Shown: positions 7,624-15,977 of the stretch, in pieces
Position numbering within the stretch: the stretch's first letter is position 1
Layout: every line of letters begins with the position of its first letter
Origin: CAXXOK01 sp001604115
GTDB lineage: Bacteria > Bacillota > Clostridia > Christensenellales > Aristaeellaceae
Direction of reading: 5' to 3'
Assembly: GCA_034928535.1 (NCBI GenBank)
Contig: JAYFOV010000022.1
Location: 62,001-126,000, forward strand
Length of the DNA: 64,000 bases
Translations under genes and position numbers: made by a program
The notes under the pieces: model-generated
Database searches by the model: none
Told to the model about the DNA's origin: nothing
Seen by the model: only the letters and a program-made list of their open reading frames with translations

Positions 7624-8811
7624 TTACATGTTTTCAAAGAAGGGTTTGCCTTCCTCATCGCACAGGATGCCCATATCATTGAATTTGAGCGGTACGGGCT
7701 TGGCGTCAATGTACTTGAGAATCGCATCCAGGCGCACGCTTTCACTGTAGGTGAGCAGCGTGAATGCCACGCCGTGCTTCTTCGCGCGTCCTGTGCGGCC
7801 AATACGGTGTGTATAATACTCATTTTCGTTGGGCAAATCATAATTGATCACGGCTTCCACGTCGTCCACGTCAATGCCGCGAGCGGCCACATCGGTCGCC
7901 AGCAGAATCTGGAATTTGCCCTTGCGATACTCCTGCATGACCTGGGTGCGCGCGCTCTGCCGCATATCTCCATGCAGGCACTCCGCAGGATAGCCTGCAT
8001 CCTGAAGGCGTTTGGTCAAGCGCTGGGTCATGTCCTTGGTGTTGATGAACACCATCACACGCTGGTACACATCGCTGTCCAGCAGGTACAGCAGATGCTC
8101 ATACTTCTTCTCCCGCGCTGTCTCGATGACATACTGTGTGATTCGCGGACGGTTTTCCTGCGTTGCAGGGATGTTCACCTCTACCGGATCCTGCTGATAT
8201 TTCCAGGCAATGGTGAGCACTTCTTGATTGGTCGTAGCGGAAAACAGCACCAGCTGCCGGCCGGCGGGCGTTGCTTCAATAATTTTGGTCACATCTTTGA
8301 CAAAGCCCATGTTCAGCATTTCGTCGGCTTCATCCAATACCATGGTATGCACCGAATCCAGACGGATGTTGCCACGGTTCATATGATCCAGCAAGCGGCC
8401 GGGCGTGGCGATCACCACCTGTGGGTGGCGCTTGAGCTCCGTAATCTGTTTGACGATGGGCTGCCCGCCGTAGATGACGGCAATGCGCAACCCGGGGATG
8501 AACTGCGACAGGTTGCGTAGCTCCTCCGCAATCTGCAAACTCAGCTCGCGAGTCGGCGCCAGCACCAGTTCCTGAACCCTGTTATCCTTCAGGTTGACAT
8601 ACTCCAGCATCGGAATCCCAAATGCTAAGGTTTTTCCCGTGCCGGTGGGTGCAATGCCGATCACATCCCGGCCTTCCATCATAAGCGGCAGTGTTTTTTG
8701 CTGCACGGCGGTCATTTTTTCAATGCCCATCTTTTCCAGCGCGCGCAGCACCTCTTTGCTGATATCCGCATCAACAAATGCTTGTGAAATTTCCTTTTCT
8801 CCTGTTGGCAA
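7624..8811 (-). CDS. DEAD-box ATP-dependent RNA helicase
   Basis: All helicase motifs are visible in 395 aa: Q motif (MTAVQQKTLP), motif I GIAPTGTGKT, Ia PTRELSLQ, Ib TPGRL, II DEAD, III SATT, IV MVFINT, V DVAARGIDV and VI HRIGRTGRA. There is no long RNA-binding tail, so it is a compact core helicase of the CshA/RhlE kind, acting in rRNA maturation or mRNA turnover. Translation starts at a TTG (8811-8809). The AAGGAG ribosome binding site lies inside the last codons of the upstream TSCPD gene, which ends three bases before, so the two are translationally coupled. Confidence 0.9.
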   Translation of the reverse strand: MPTGEKEISQAFVDADISKEVLRALEKMGIEKMTAVQQKTLPLMMEGRDVIGIAPTGTGKTLAFGIPMLEYVNLKDNRVQELVLAPTRELSLQIAEELRNLSQFIPGLRIAVIYGGQPIVKQITELKRHPQVVIATPGRLLDHMNRGNIRLDSVHTMVLDEADEMLNMGFVKDVTKIIEATPAGRQLVLFSATTNQEVLTIAWKYQQDPVEVNIPATQENRPRITQYVIETAREKKYEHLLYLLDSDVYQRVMVFINTKDMTQRLTKRLQDAGYPAECLHGDMRQSARTQVMQEYRKGKFQILLATDVAARGIDVDDVEAVINYDLPNENEYYTHRIGRTGRAKKHGVAFTLLTYSESVRLDAILKYIDAKPVPLKFNDMGILCDEEGKPFFENM

Positions 8812-8814
8812 TGC

Positions 8815-9078
8815 TCAAAGCTCCTTACTTATTGGCGGCGTTTGGTTCAGATACGCCTCAATGGCGCGCGACAGTTGGTCTGGGCAGGATGTTGCTCCCT
8901 GGCATACTACGCCGCGCAGTGTTTCCATGATCGTGGCGGCATTCTGTCCCACCACCAGTCTGGATAGGCCTGTCAGGTTGCCCGAGCATCCTTTGGTAAA
9001 GGAGCAGGCCGTGATCACGCCATCTTCAATCTCCAGATCAATCCCTGTGGAGCAGGTACCTTTGGTACGGTAATGCAT
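8815..9078 (-). CDS. TSCPD domain protein
   Basis: This 87-aa protein matches the short TSCPD family (TIGR03905-like). The defining string GATSCPDQLSRAIEAYL lies near the C-terminus, and three further Cys (CSTG, ACSF, KGCSG) could bind metal. TSCPD domains also occur at the ends of class II ribonucleotide reductases, but this stand-alone version has no established function. It is the first gene of the operon with the DEAD-box helicase. RBS GAAGGTGAG precedes the ATG. Confidence 0.85.
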   Translation of the reverse strand: MHYRTKGTCSTGIDLEIEDGVITACSFTKGCSGNLTGLSRLVVGQNAATIMETLRGVVCQGATSCPDQLSRAIEAYLNQTPPISKEL

Positions 9079-9333
9079 GATTACTCACCTTCATAAATGG
9101 ATAAAAACATACCAATTTCTTTACATTCGACAGTTTTTCCTATTTTCCTGCCATTTTCTTTGGTCTGCATTAAAGAATATTTGCTGATTTTCCTTACTGG
9201 ATGCATTTGAAGAGCAGGTTGCATCGATCTTGCGACGCGATGTTCCTTTTACGGTTTTGCTTCGGCCGTCTACAGCATCATAATCGGCAACCAATGCCTA
9301 TGCATATTTCCAAGCAACTTGCTTCTTGCGCAG

Positions 9334-9693
9334 TCAATGAAACTCGCTGCCCTGAAATGCATCGGGGATATGCAGGAAACCATCCGCCGTCCATTCCACC
9401 ACATCAAAGCGAATCACGCATTGGCAATCATGCTCGCCTAAGTATTGCAGCGCCGTACGGATAATTTTACGCTGTTTCCGCACATCCACCGCCAGCAGAC
9501 CTGTGCCGCGGGCGCGCGTTCTTCTGGCTTTGACCTCCACAAACACAAGTGTTTCCCCATCCGCCATGACTGCATCGATCTCGCCAAAAGGGGAACGGTA
9601 TCGCTGTGTGAGCAATACCATCCCCCGCTTTTGTAAATAGGCAACCGCTCCCGCTTCGCCAGCAAGGCCTTTGGCATAGGTGCCCTCAGGCAT
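9334..9693 (-). CDS. yraN: YraN/UPF0102 family endonuclease-fold protein
   Basis: This 119-aa protein of the YraN (UPF0102) family has a restriction-endonuclease-like fold. Conserved elements are GLAGEAGAVAYLQKRG, the catalytic-type triad region RSPFGEIDAVMAD and LVFVEVKAR, and RFDVVEW. The family is widespread beside rnhB and comM; here it is separated from them and follows glyA. I use the ATG at 9693, which has AAGGA seven bases upstream; an ATG five codons earlier has no ribosome binding site. The start overlaps the end of glyA by eight bases, implying coupling. Confidence 0.88.
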   Translation of the reverse strand: MPEGTYAKGLAGEAGAVAYLQKRGMVLLTQRYRSPFGEIDAVMADGETLVFVEVKARRTRARGTGLLAVDVRKQRKIIRTALQYLGEHDCQCVIRFDVVEWTADGFLHIPDAFQGSEFH

Positions 9694-10936
9694 TGGGAAA
9701 TCCTTCATACAGCGGGAAGCGCTGCATCATACGCTGCACTTCTGCTTTGACGGAGGGTGTAGCTTGCTCGCCGCCATCGATCACACGGCGGATCAACGCC
9801 GCGATGGATGCCATATCGGCCTGATCCATGCCGCGGGTGGTCACGGCTGGTGTGCCCACCCGGATGCCGCTGGCCACGGTTGGGCTGCGCTGCTCGCCGG
9901 GGATCGTGTTTTTGTTGACGGTAATGTTGCAAAGTCCCAGCAGTTCTTCCATTTCTTTGCCCGTGCGCTCTGTGTTGGTCAAATCCAACAGCATCAGGTG
10001 GTTGTCCGTGCCGCCGGACACCATGAGCACATCGTTTGCACGGAAGGCGTTCTCCAGTGCTTTGGCATTAGCGATCACTTGCTGCTGGTATGTCTTGAAG
10101 GCCGGGTCAAGCGCCTCCAAAAAGCATACGGCTTTGGCTGCAATCACATGCATCAGCGGACCGCCTTGCGTACCGGGGAAAATCGCCTTGTCGATTGCTT
10201 TGCCATACTGTTCCTTGCACAGGATCATGCCGCCGCGGGGGCCGCGCAATGTCTTGTGCGTGGTAGTGGTCATAAAATCGGCATACGGGACGGGGCTTTG
10301 GTGCAGACCAGCGGCAATTAGACCCGCGATGTGCGCCATATCCACCATAAACAAACTGCCCACGATATCGCATATTTCGCGGATGCGCTTGAAATCAATT
10401 GCGCGCGGGTAGGCACTGGCACCGGCTACGATCATTTTGGGTTTGCATTCCTTGGCAATGCGCTCCAACTCATCATAATCCACCATGCCGGTCGCTTCAT
10501 CCACGCCATAGGATACAAAATTAAAATACTTGCCGGAGATGTTCACTTTGCTGCCGTGCGTCAAATGGCCACCGTGGGAAAGGCTCATGCCCAGAACCGT
10601 ATCCCCCGGCTGGAGCATGGCAAAATACACGGCGGTATTGGCTTGGGCGCCACTGTGGGGCTGTACGTTTGCATACTCCGAACCAAAGAGCTGCTTGGCA
10701 CGATCCCTGGCCAGATTCTCCGCCACGTCCACATACTGGCACCCGCCATAATAGCGGTGCGCGGGATACCCTTCGGCATATTTGTTGGTCAGCGGCGATC
10801 CCATGGCTTCCAGCACTGCAGGACTCACGAAGTTCTCCGACGCGATCAGCTCAATGTGCTCGCGCTGGCGTTTCACCTCTGCTTCGATCGAAGCAAACAG
10901 CTCAGGGTCGGTTTTCATCACATGGGCGTAATTCAA
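9686..10936 (-). CDS. glyA: Serine hydroxymethyltransferase
   Basis: GlyA interconverts serine and glycine with tetrahydrofolate, feeding one-carbon metabolism. The 416-aa protein shows all hallmarks: HIELIASENFVS, NKYAEGYPAHRYYGG, QPHSGAQAN, DMAHIAGL, and TTTHKTLRGPRGG with the PLP lysine. It is cytoplasmic. The likely start is TTG (10936-10934), six bases after GGGGGAG; an ATG six codons later is an alternative. The gene lies downstream of the SRP RNA in the same direction. Confidence 0.95.
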   Translation of the reverse strand: MNYAHVMKTDPELFASIEAEVKRQREHIELIASENFVSPAVLEAMGSPLTNKYAEGYPAHRYYGGCQYVDVAENLARDRAKQLFGSEYANVQPHSGAQANTAVYFAMLQPGDTVLGMSLSHGGHLTHGSKVNISGKYFNFVSYGVDEATGMVDYDELERIAKECKPKMIVAGASAYPRAIDFKRIREICDIVGSLFMVDMAHIAGLIAAGLHQSPVPYADFMTTTTHKTLRGPRGGMILCKEQYGKAIDKAIFPGTQGGPLMHVIAAKAVCFLEALDPAFKTYQQQVIANAKALENAFRANDVLMVSGGTDNHLMLLDLTNTERTGKEMEELLGLCNITVNKNTIPGEQRSPTVASGIRVGTPAVTTRGMDQADMASIAALIRRVIDGGEQATPSVKAEVQRMMQRFPLYEGFPNA

Positions 10937-11045
10937 GCGCTTCTCCCCCTACATCTATACTGCGCGGTGCGTATTGCGCCGCGGGCCTGCCTTGCTGGAT
11001 CCGGTTGCTGCCAACCGCATGTTTGGAAAAACCGTGTGTATTCAA

Positions 11046-11138
11046 ACCGAGCGACCCCGCAGCACATTCCAAAAAGCGCTTACTGCTGCTACCTTCCGGT
11101 CCTGACAGGGTTCACGCATTGAAATCGCACGGGACTCA
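11046..11138 (-). ncRNA. ffs: Signal recognition particle RNA (small, 4.5S-like)
   Basis: On the minus strand the conserved SRP helix-8 apical region reads TGTCAGGACCGGAAGGTAGC, with the GGAA tetraloop and the Ffh-binding asymmetric loop. Flanking segments pair as expected: AATTTC-type with TGGAAT, CCCG with CGGG, and terminal GAG with CTC, giving one long hairpin of about 93 nt. A TATAAT promoter seven bases before the predicted 5' end leaves no room for the Alu domain found in the long SRP RNA of Bacillus. This is therefore the short form. Exact ends are inferred. Confidence 0.9.
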
Positions 11139-11144
11139 GCCATC

Positions 11145-11173
11145 ATTATACACACGGCTTGATGATTATACAA
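11145..11173 (-). promoter_or_regulatory. Promoter of the SRP RNA
   Basis: Minus strand: -35 TTGTAT (11173-11168), 17-bp spacer, perfect -10 TATAAT (11150-11145), ending seven bases before the predicted RNA 5' end. Confidence 0.75.
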
Positions 11174-11226
11174 TGCAACGCACGAAAATGCAACCCCTGA
11201 AATCCTCGTGAGCATTGCTCTTTGCC

Positions 11227-12594
11227 TTATAAAATGTATCGGCGGGTATCAAAGCTGGTATCATCCTTGCCCAGATGTTCCACCACATAGTCCTCATTGA
11301 TATTGAGGTAGACGTTGGGCATCTCGTCCCCGCCCGCATTGAAGGAGATATCCTCCAGCAGTTTTTCAAATACGGCAAACAGCCTGCGCGCGCCAATATC
11401 TTCTCGCGTTTCGTTGAGTACATAGGCGGCGCGGGCAATGGCGTCAATGGCCGAATCCTCAAAGGAGAGGAACACCTTATCCACTGCCAGCAATGCCTCG
11501 TACTGTCGCGTGAGCGCGTTTTCCGGTTGGGTGAGGATGGCCTTGAAATCCTCCTGCGTGAGGCTGCTCAAGGTAACCCGCACCGGGAAGCGCCCTTGGA
11601 GTTCCGGGATCAGATCAGTCACTTTAGCCACATGGAATGCACCAGCAGCAATAAACAGCATAAAGTCGGTGCGCACCGCGCCATACTTGGTGTTGACGGT
11701 GGAACCTTCCACAATCGGCAGAATATCCCGCTGCACACCTTCGCGGCTTACATCCGGTCCATGCCCACCGGAGGAGCGCCCCGCGACTTTGTCGATCTCA
11801 TCGATGAATACGATTCCATGCTGCTCGGCTCGGCGGATGGCTTCCTCCCGCACCGCATCTTCATCAATGAGCTTATCCGCTTCTTCCGCCAGGAGTATCT
11901 TCCGCGCATCTTTCACCTTGACGCGGCGTATCTTGGTCTTGGGGGGCATGATTCCACCCATCATATCCCCAATATTGATGCTGTTGCCGCCAACTTCCAG
12001 CTGCGGCGTCGTCTCGGCTACCTCTCTTTCGATCTCCCGATCTTCCAAGGCACCGTCACGGAGCTGGGCGCGAATTTCTTCCCGCTTGCCGGCCAGGCGC
12101 TGCTGTTCTTCTGCGGGCATATCCGGTTCTTTTTTACCGCCAAGCAGCAGTTCAAAGGGGTTGCCGCTGCTTTTTTTGGGCGGATGAACCAACAGGGACA
12201 CCAACCGATCCTCCGCCAAGACGGTCGCGCGCGTTTCCACGCGCTTGGCAAATTCTTCCCGAACCATGCGCACGGCATTTTCCATCAGTTCCCGAATGAT
12301 GCTTTCCACATCCCGCCCCACGTAGCCGACCTCGGTAAACTTGGTGGCCTCCACCTTTACAAATGGCGCCTCGACCAACTTGGCCAGCCGGCGGGCAATT
12401 TCCGTTTTGCCAACGCCTGTAGGGCCGATCATCAAAATATTCTTCGGACTGATTTCATTGCGCACTTCTTCGGGCAGTTGCGCACGGCGGTAGCGGTTGC
12501 GCAAGGCGATGGCCACCGCACGCTTGGCATCCTCCTGCCCGATGATATAGCGGTTCAGCTCATGCATGATCTCACGAGGCGTAAGTTCTTTCAC
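11227..12594 (-). CDS. hslU: HslU ATPase subunit of the HslUV protease
   Basis: HslU (ClpY) is the AAA+ unfoldase that feeds HslV. The 455-aa protein has Walker A GPTGVGKT (residues 57-64), the VGYVGRDVES pore-loop region, an inserted I domain (about 110-240, with the charged 'ERE' helices), Walker B FIDEID, and the C-terminal RRYIL tail that docks into HslV. It starts at GTG (12594-12592), eight bases after AGGAGG and four bases after the hslV stop codon. It is cytoplasmic. In Bacillus-type order codY follows, but here no codY is present; the SRP RNA and glyA come next. Confidence 0.97.
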   Translation of the reverse strand: MKELTPREIMHELNRYIIGQEDAKRAVAIALRNRYRRAQLPEEVRNEISPKNILMIGPTGVGKTEIARRLAKLVEAPFVKVEATKFTEVGYVGRDVESIIRELMENAVRMVREEFAKRVETRATVLAEDRLVSLLVHPPKKSSGNPFELLLGGKKEPDMPAEEQQRLAGKREEIRAQLRDGALEDREIEREVAETTPQLEVGGNSINIGDMMGGIMPPKTKIRRVKVKDARKILLAEEADKLIDEDAVREEAIRRAEQHGIVFIDEIDKVAGRSSGGHGPDVSREGVQRDILPIVEGSTVNTKYGAVRTDFMLFIAAGAFHVAKVTDLIPELQGRFPVRVTLSSLTQEDFKAILTQPENALTRQYEALLAVDKVFLSFEDSAIDAIARAAYVLNETREDIGARRLFAVFEKLLEDISFNAGGDEMPNVYLNINEDYVVEHLGKDDTSFDTRRYIL

Positions 12595-12598
12595 GCAA

Positions 12599-13138
12599 TC
12601 AGCCTCCTATCGTTTCCACGGAAATATGGTCGTTGGTAAAAACGCAGATACTGGCAGCTATGGTGAGCGCCTTCACAGCAATATCCTCTGCGCTCATATC
12701 GGTGTTTTGCACCAGTGCGCGCGCAGCGGCCAAAGCATAGTTCCCGCCCGAGCCAATGGCGGCCACGCCATCATCGGGGTCGATCACCTCACCATTGCCG
12801 CTCAGGATGAGCATCGCGTCCTGATCTGCCACGATAAGCATGCTTTCCAGTTTACGCATGACCGAGTCCCCACGCCAATCCTGCGCCAGGCTGACCGCAG
12901 CGCGCTCCAGGTTTCCCCCGCACTGGGTCAGTTTTTCTTCAAATCGCTCGCACAGGGCAAACGCATCGGCCACCGATCCGGCAAACCCCGTGATCACTTT
13001 GCCACCATATAATCTGCGAACCTTTTTGGCGGAGGATTTGAACACCGTCGATTCCCCGATGGTCACCTGTCCATCGCCTGCAATGGCCACCTGTTTGCCG
13101 CGGCGCACCGCACAAATGGTGGTTCCTCTCATATCCAT
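12599..13138 (-). CDS. hslV: HslV peptidase subunit of the HslUV protease
   Basis: HslV (ClpQ) is the proteasome-like peptidase. The 179-aa protein begins MDMRGTTICAVRRG; the nucleophilic Thr of the TTI motif needs removal of five residues (three if the second Met is used). Further signatures are GDGQVTIGESTVFK, KVRRLYGGKVITGFAGSVADAFAL, and GSGGNYALAAARAL, which holds the Na/Gly-rich loop. The first ATG has GAGGAG twelve bases upstream, a long but usable spacing. It is coupled to hslU, four bases away. Confidence 0.96.
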   Translation of the reverse strand: MDMRGTTICAVRRGKQVAIAGDGQVTIGESTVFKSSAKKVRRLYGGKVITGFAGSVADAFALCERFEEKLTQCGGNLERAAVSLAQDWRGDSVMRKLESMLIVADQDAMLILSGNGEVIDPDDGVAAIGSGGNYALAAARALVQNTDMSAEDIAVKALTIAASICVFTNDHISVETIGG

Positions 13139-13147
13139 GGTATTGGA

Positions 13148-14611
13148 TCACTCCTCTTCTGTGGTTTTGCCAAGGTTCAGCACCCAGTCCGCCAAGGCTC
13201 GACCAGCTACAGTGTCCAGCGTGGCCGGGGTGTCGTACTCTGCAATGGTGCCTTTGGCTTCCGCAGGCCCATGATAATTCATCAGAAGATGATTCAATTT
13301 GCGGAAAATCTTATACTGGACAAAGCTCTGCTTCCCTTCAAATGCATCTTCGTAGGCTTCTATGCCATCCTCCAGCGAAACCTGGAAATCTGCATTGCCC
13401 TGAACAATAAAGGTCGGAAGCTTCATTTTGGTAATGAGCTTGACGGTATCCACCTGCATCATTTCCCAAAAATAGTAACCATTGATACCCGCCAGATTCA
13501 TCTCTTTTGCTGCCTCAGCTTTTCTGACTTTTTTCAGCGCCTTTACCTGATCCGCAAAGGCGGCGATCTGCGCTTCCGCTGCGGTATAGGCATCGCCTGT
13601 GAGCTTGGCCAGCGCGTTGTAGCTCTGGCTGAGAGATATGTCCAGCAAGCTCTTGGGCGAGCCTGCCACCATGATCATGGCTTTGAATACCCCATCCGAT
13701 TCCGACACGATTCGCGGTGCCAGCATCGCGCCCATGCTGTGACCAAGCAGCACAAGACGGCTGGGATCTATATTGGGATTGGCGGCCAGCAATTCACCGG
13801 CGGAAATGGCATCCTGAATGGTTTCTTCCTCCACGGTCATATTGTGGATCGTCTCCGCGGTAAGGGTGGCGCCGTAAGTGTAGGTGCGTTTGTCGTAGCG
13901 CAGCGTGGCGATGCCTTTGCGTGCAAAAACATCGGCTATATCAGCAAAAAGCTTTGTCTGACCAATGGTAGCATCCTTATCGCTGGGGCCGGAGCCATGC
14001 ACCAAAACCACAGCGGGCACCCGCCGTTCCGGAATCGCCCCTTCCGGCAAAGTCAAAACACCTTCCAGCAGATACGGTTCTTGCCCCACTTGCACGGTTT
14101 CGCTGGTGTAGTTGCCTTTGGCGGCGGCTGCCAGGGCATACTGCTCTTCCGTTGCCGCCTCCTGATCCAGCACAGGCTGCTCCTCGGAGGGCACAAATTC
14201 CACCGCCATCACTTCCCAGTCATCCGCCTCATCCTTGTGGGTGAAGTAGAGATCCAGATCCTGCTTTTCCATGCAAAGGTGCAGCACGTGCGTCTTGGTT
14301 TTTTGCGATTCCTCCTGATAAGAGGCATAAATGCCAAAACCTTGGAATGAGCCAGTCAGCCACTCCAGCTCACTGAGCATGGACGCATAGGTGTCGCGCG
14401 GCATATAGCGGCGTATTTGCAGGTCATAGTAACCAAAAAGCCGATCCATATCGGTTCCGTGAATAAAGTCCATGGCATATTGCTTGACACTGGTCTCATC
14501 CCATACCGGAACACCATCGTTCATCTGCTTGGCTTTTGCCAGCGCGCCGGATACGGGCAGGCAGCAAAACGCAGTCAGGATCACCAGCAGCAAGCTCATC
14601 AATCGTTTCAT
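13148..14611 (-). CDS. Secreted alpha/beta hydrolase with N-terminal DUF3887-like domain
   Basis: The 487-aa protein has a Sec signal peptide (MKRLMSLLLVILTAFCC...SGALA). A domain of about 110 residues (DMDRLFGYYDLQIRRYM...) resembles the DUF3887 module often placed before hydrolases. A serine alpha/beta hydrolase domain follows: VLVHGSGPSDKD oxyanion region, nucleophile elbow GHSMG, acid region FIVQGNADFQVS, and a C-terminal His in KLNHLLMNY. It probably acts outside the cell on an ester or peptide substrate. It interrupts the usual trmFO-hslV order, where xerC is often found. RBS GGAGG precedes the ATG. A possible own promoter (-10 TACAAT, complement of 14631-14636) lies just upstream. Confidence 0.82.
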   Translation of the reverse strand: MKRLMSLLLVILTAFCCLPVSGALAKAKQMNDGVPVWDETSVKQYAMDFIHGTDMDRLFGYYDLQIRRYMPRDTYASMLSELEWLTGSFQGFGIYASYQEESQKTKTHVLHLCMEKQDLDLYFTHKDEADDWEVMAVEFVPSEEQPVLDQEAATEEQYALAAAAKGNYTSETVQVGQEPYLLEGVLTLPEGAIPERRVPAVVLVHGSGPSDKDATIGQTKLFADIADVFARKGIATLRYDKRTYTYGATLTAETIHNMTVEEETIQDAISAGELLAANPNIDPSRLVLLGHSMGAMLAPRIVSESDGVFKAMIMVAGSPKSLLDISLSQSYNALAKLTGDAYTAAEAQIAAFADQVKALKKVRKAEAAKEMNLAGINGYYFWEMMQVDTVKLITKMKLPTFIVQGNADFQVSLEDGIEAYEDAFEGKQSFVQYKIFRKLNHLLMNYHGPAEAKGTIAEYDTPATLDTVAGRALADWVLNLGKTTEEE

Positions 14612-14663
14612 ACGGTACCTCCATTTGTGTATTGTAGCCTGAAAAGCGCAGCGTGCCTACCGA

Positions 14664-15977
14664 TCAGCGCTCCATCTGTCGCGCTATGGCGTCGATCTCC
14701 GCCAATGCGCGTTCCGAAATTCGCTCATAACGTTCCTGTTTGTTGCGGATCTTCTTTTGCCCCGGAGCATAGTCATAGGGGTCAATCAGCCCAAATGCAC
14801 AGTTCATGGGCTGGAAATTACGGTTGGGTGTGGCTATGTAGCGCCCCATCGCGCCAATGGCCGTTTTGCCGCTAAAGGCGGGCGGTTGCTGATCCTGCAA
14901 ACGGTATGCCAAACTGAGCCCTGCCATCAGGCCGCTTGCGGCGCTTTCCACATAACCTTCCACGCCTGTCATCTGCCCTGCGAAATACAGGTTTGGCCGG
15001 GACTTGACACGGTACGTTTCGTCCAAAAAACCCGGGCTAGCGAGGAAGGTGTTGCGGTGCATCACGCCATAGCGCGCAAATTCTGCTTGAGCAAGCCCTG
15101 GAATCAAACCAAAGACACGGCGTTGCTCCGGAAAGGTGAGCCGCGTTTGGAAACCAACTATATTATACAGCGACCCGCTAAAATTGTCGCGCCGTAGCTG
15201 CACCACCGCAAAGGGCATTTTCCCGGTGCGCGGATCGTTAAGCCCGACTGGCTTGAGCGGGCCAAATGCGATAGCCATATCGCCGCGCTTGGCCATGCTC
15301 TCGATCGGCATGCAGCCTTCAAAAACAGATTTCTCTTCAAAGCCTTTAACAGGAACGGTTTCCGCTGATTTAAGCGCCTGCACAAAAGTCATGTACTCGG
15401 CCTCATCCATGGGGCAGTTCAAATAGTCCGAACCCCGGTCATACCGGGACATTTCAAACACCTTGTCACGATCCAGCGAATCCGCCGTCACGATCGGCGC
15501 AGCCGCATCATAAAAATGCAGCGTGGATAAGCCGTCAAGCTTCAGGATCGCGTCACTGAGCGCGTCGCTGGTCAATGGCCCGGTGGCAATGATCACATCC
15601 CCTTCGGGGATCTGCGTCACCTCTTGCTCCACCACAGTGATGTGTTCATGCGAGCGAATCGCCGCATCCACCGCGCGGCTAAACCCTTCCCGATCCACCG
15701 CGAGCGCGCCGCCTGCCGGCACCCGCGTTGCATCCGCAACCTGCAAGATGAGGGAACGCAAGCGGCGCATTTCCTCCTTGAGCAAGCCCACGGCATTGCT
15801 AAGGCGATCAGAGCGCAGGCTGTTGCTGCAAACCAGCTCCGCCATGGTGGGCAGGGTTTGCGCCGGGTTCATTTGATGGGACTTCATCTCATACAGGGTA
15901 ACCTCAACCCCGCGGTTGGCCAGTTGCCAGGCAGCCTCGCAGCCTGCCAAACCGCCGCCGATCACAGTTGCTTTCAT
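14664..15977 (-). CDS. trmFO: tRNA (uracil-54-C5)-methyltransferase, folate/FAD-dependent
   Basis: TrmFO forms ribothymidine at position 54 of tRNAs using methylene-tetrahydrofolate and FAD. The 437-aa protein starts with a GGGLAGCEAAWQLA FAD-binding motif and contains ELVCSNSLRSD, the redox-cysteine segment around FEGCMPIE, and the C-terminal AGQMTGVEGYVESAASGL signature. It overlaps the topA stop codon by four bases (ATGA), so it is coupled to topA. GlyA, in the same array, supplies the methylene-folate pool. Confidence 0.97.
   Translation of the reverse strand: MKATVIGGGLAGCEAAWQLANRGVEVTLYEMKSHQMNPAQTLPTMAELVCSNSLRSDRLSNAVGLLKEEMRRLRSLILQVADATRVPAGGALAVDREGFSRAVDAAIRSHEHITVVEQEVTQIPEGDVIIATGPLTSDALSDAILKLDGLSTLHFYDAAAPIVTADSLDRDKVFEMSRYDRGSDYLNCPMDEAEYMTFVQALKSAETVPVKGFEEKSVFEGCMPIESMAKRGDMAIAFGPLKPVGLNDPRTGKMPFAVVQLRRDNFSGSLYNIVGFQTRLTFPEQRRVFGLIPGLAQAEFARYGVMHRNTFLASPGFLDETYRVKSRPNLYFAGQMTGVEGYVESAASGLMAGLSLAYRLQDQQPPAFSGKTAIGAMGRYIATPNRNFQPMNCAFGLIDPYDYAPGQKKIRNKQERYERISERALAEIDAIARQMER

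Noticed and set aside
6790..8520. 576-codon plus-strand frame across the CofE-like and helicase genes
   Set aside because: The opposite strand carries all DEAD-box motifs; the plus frame has no recognisable domain.
11275..12639. 454-codon plus-strand frame opposite hslU
   Set aside because: A shadow of a highly conserved gene, with no start signal.
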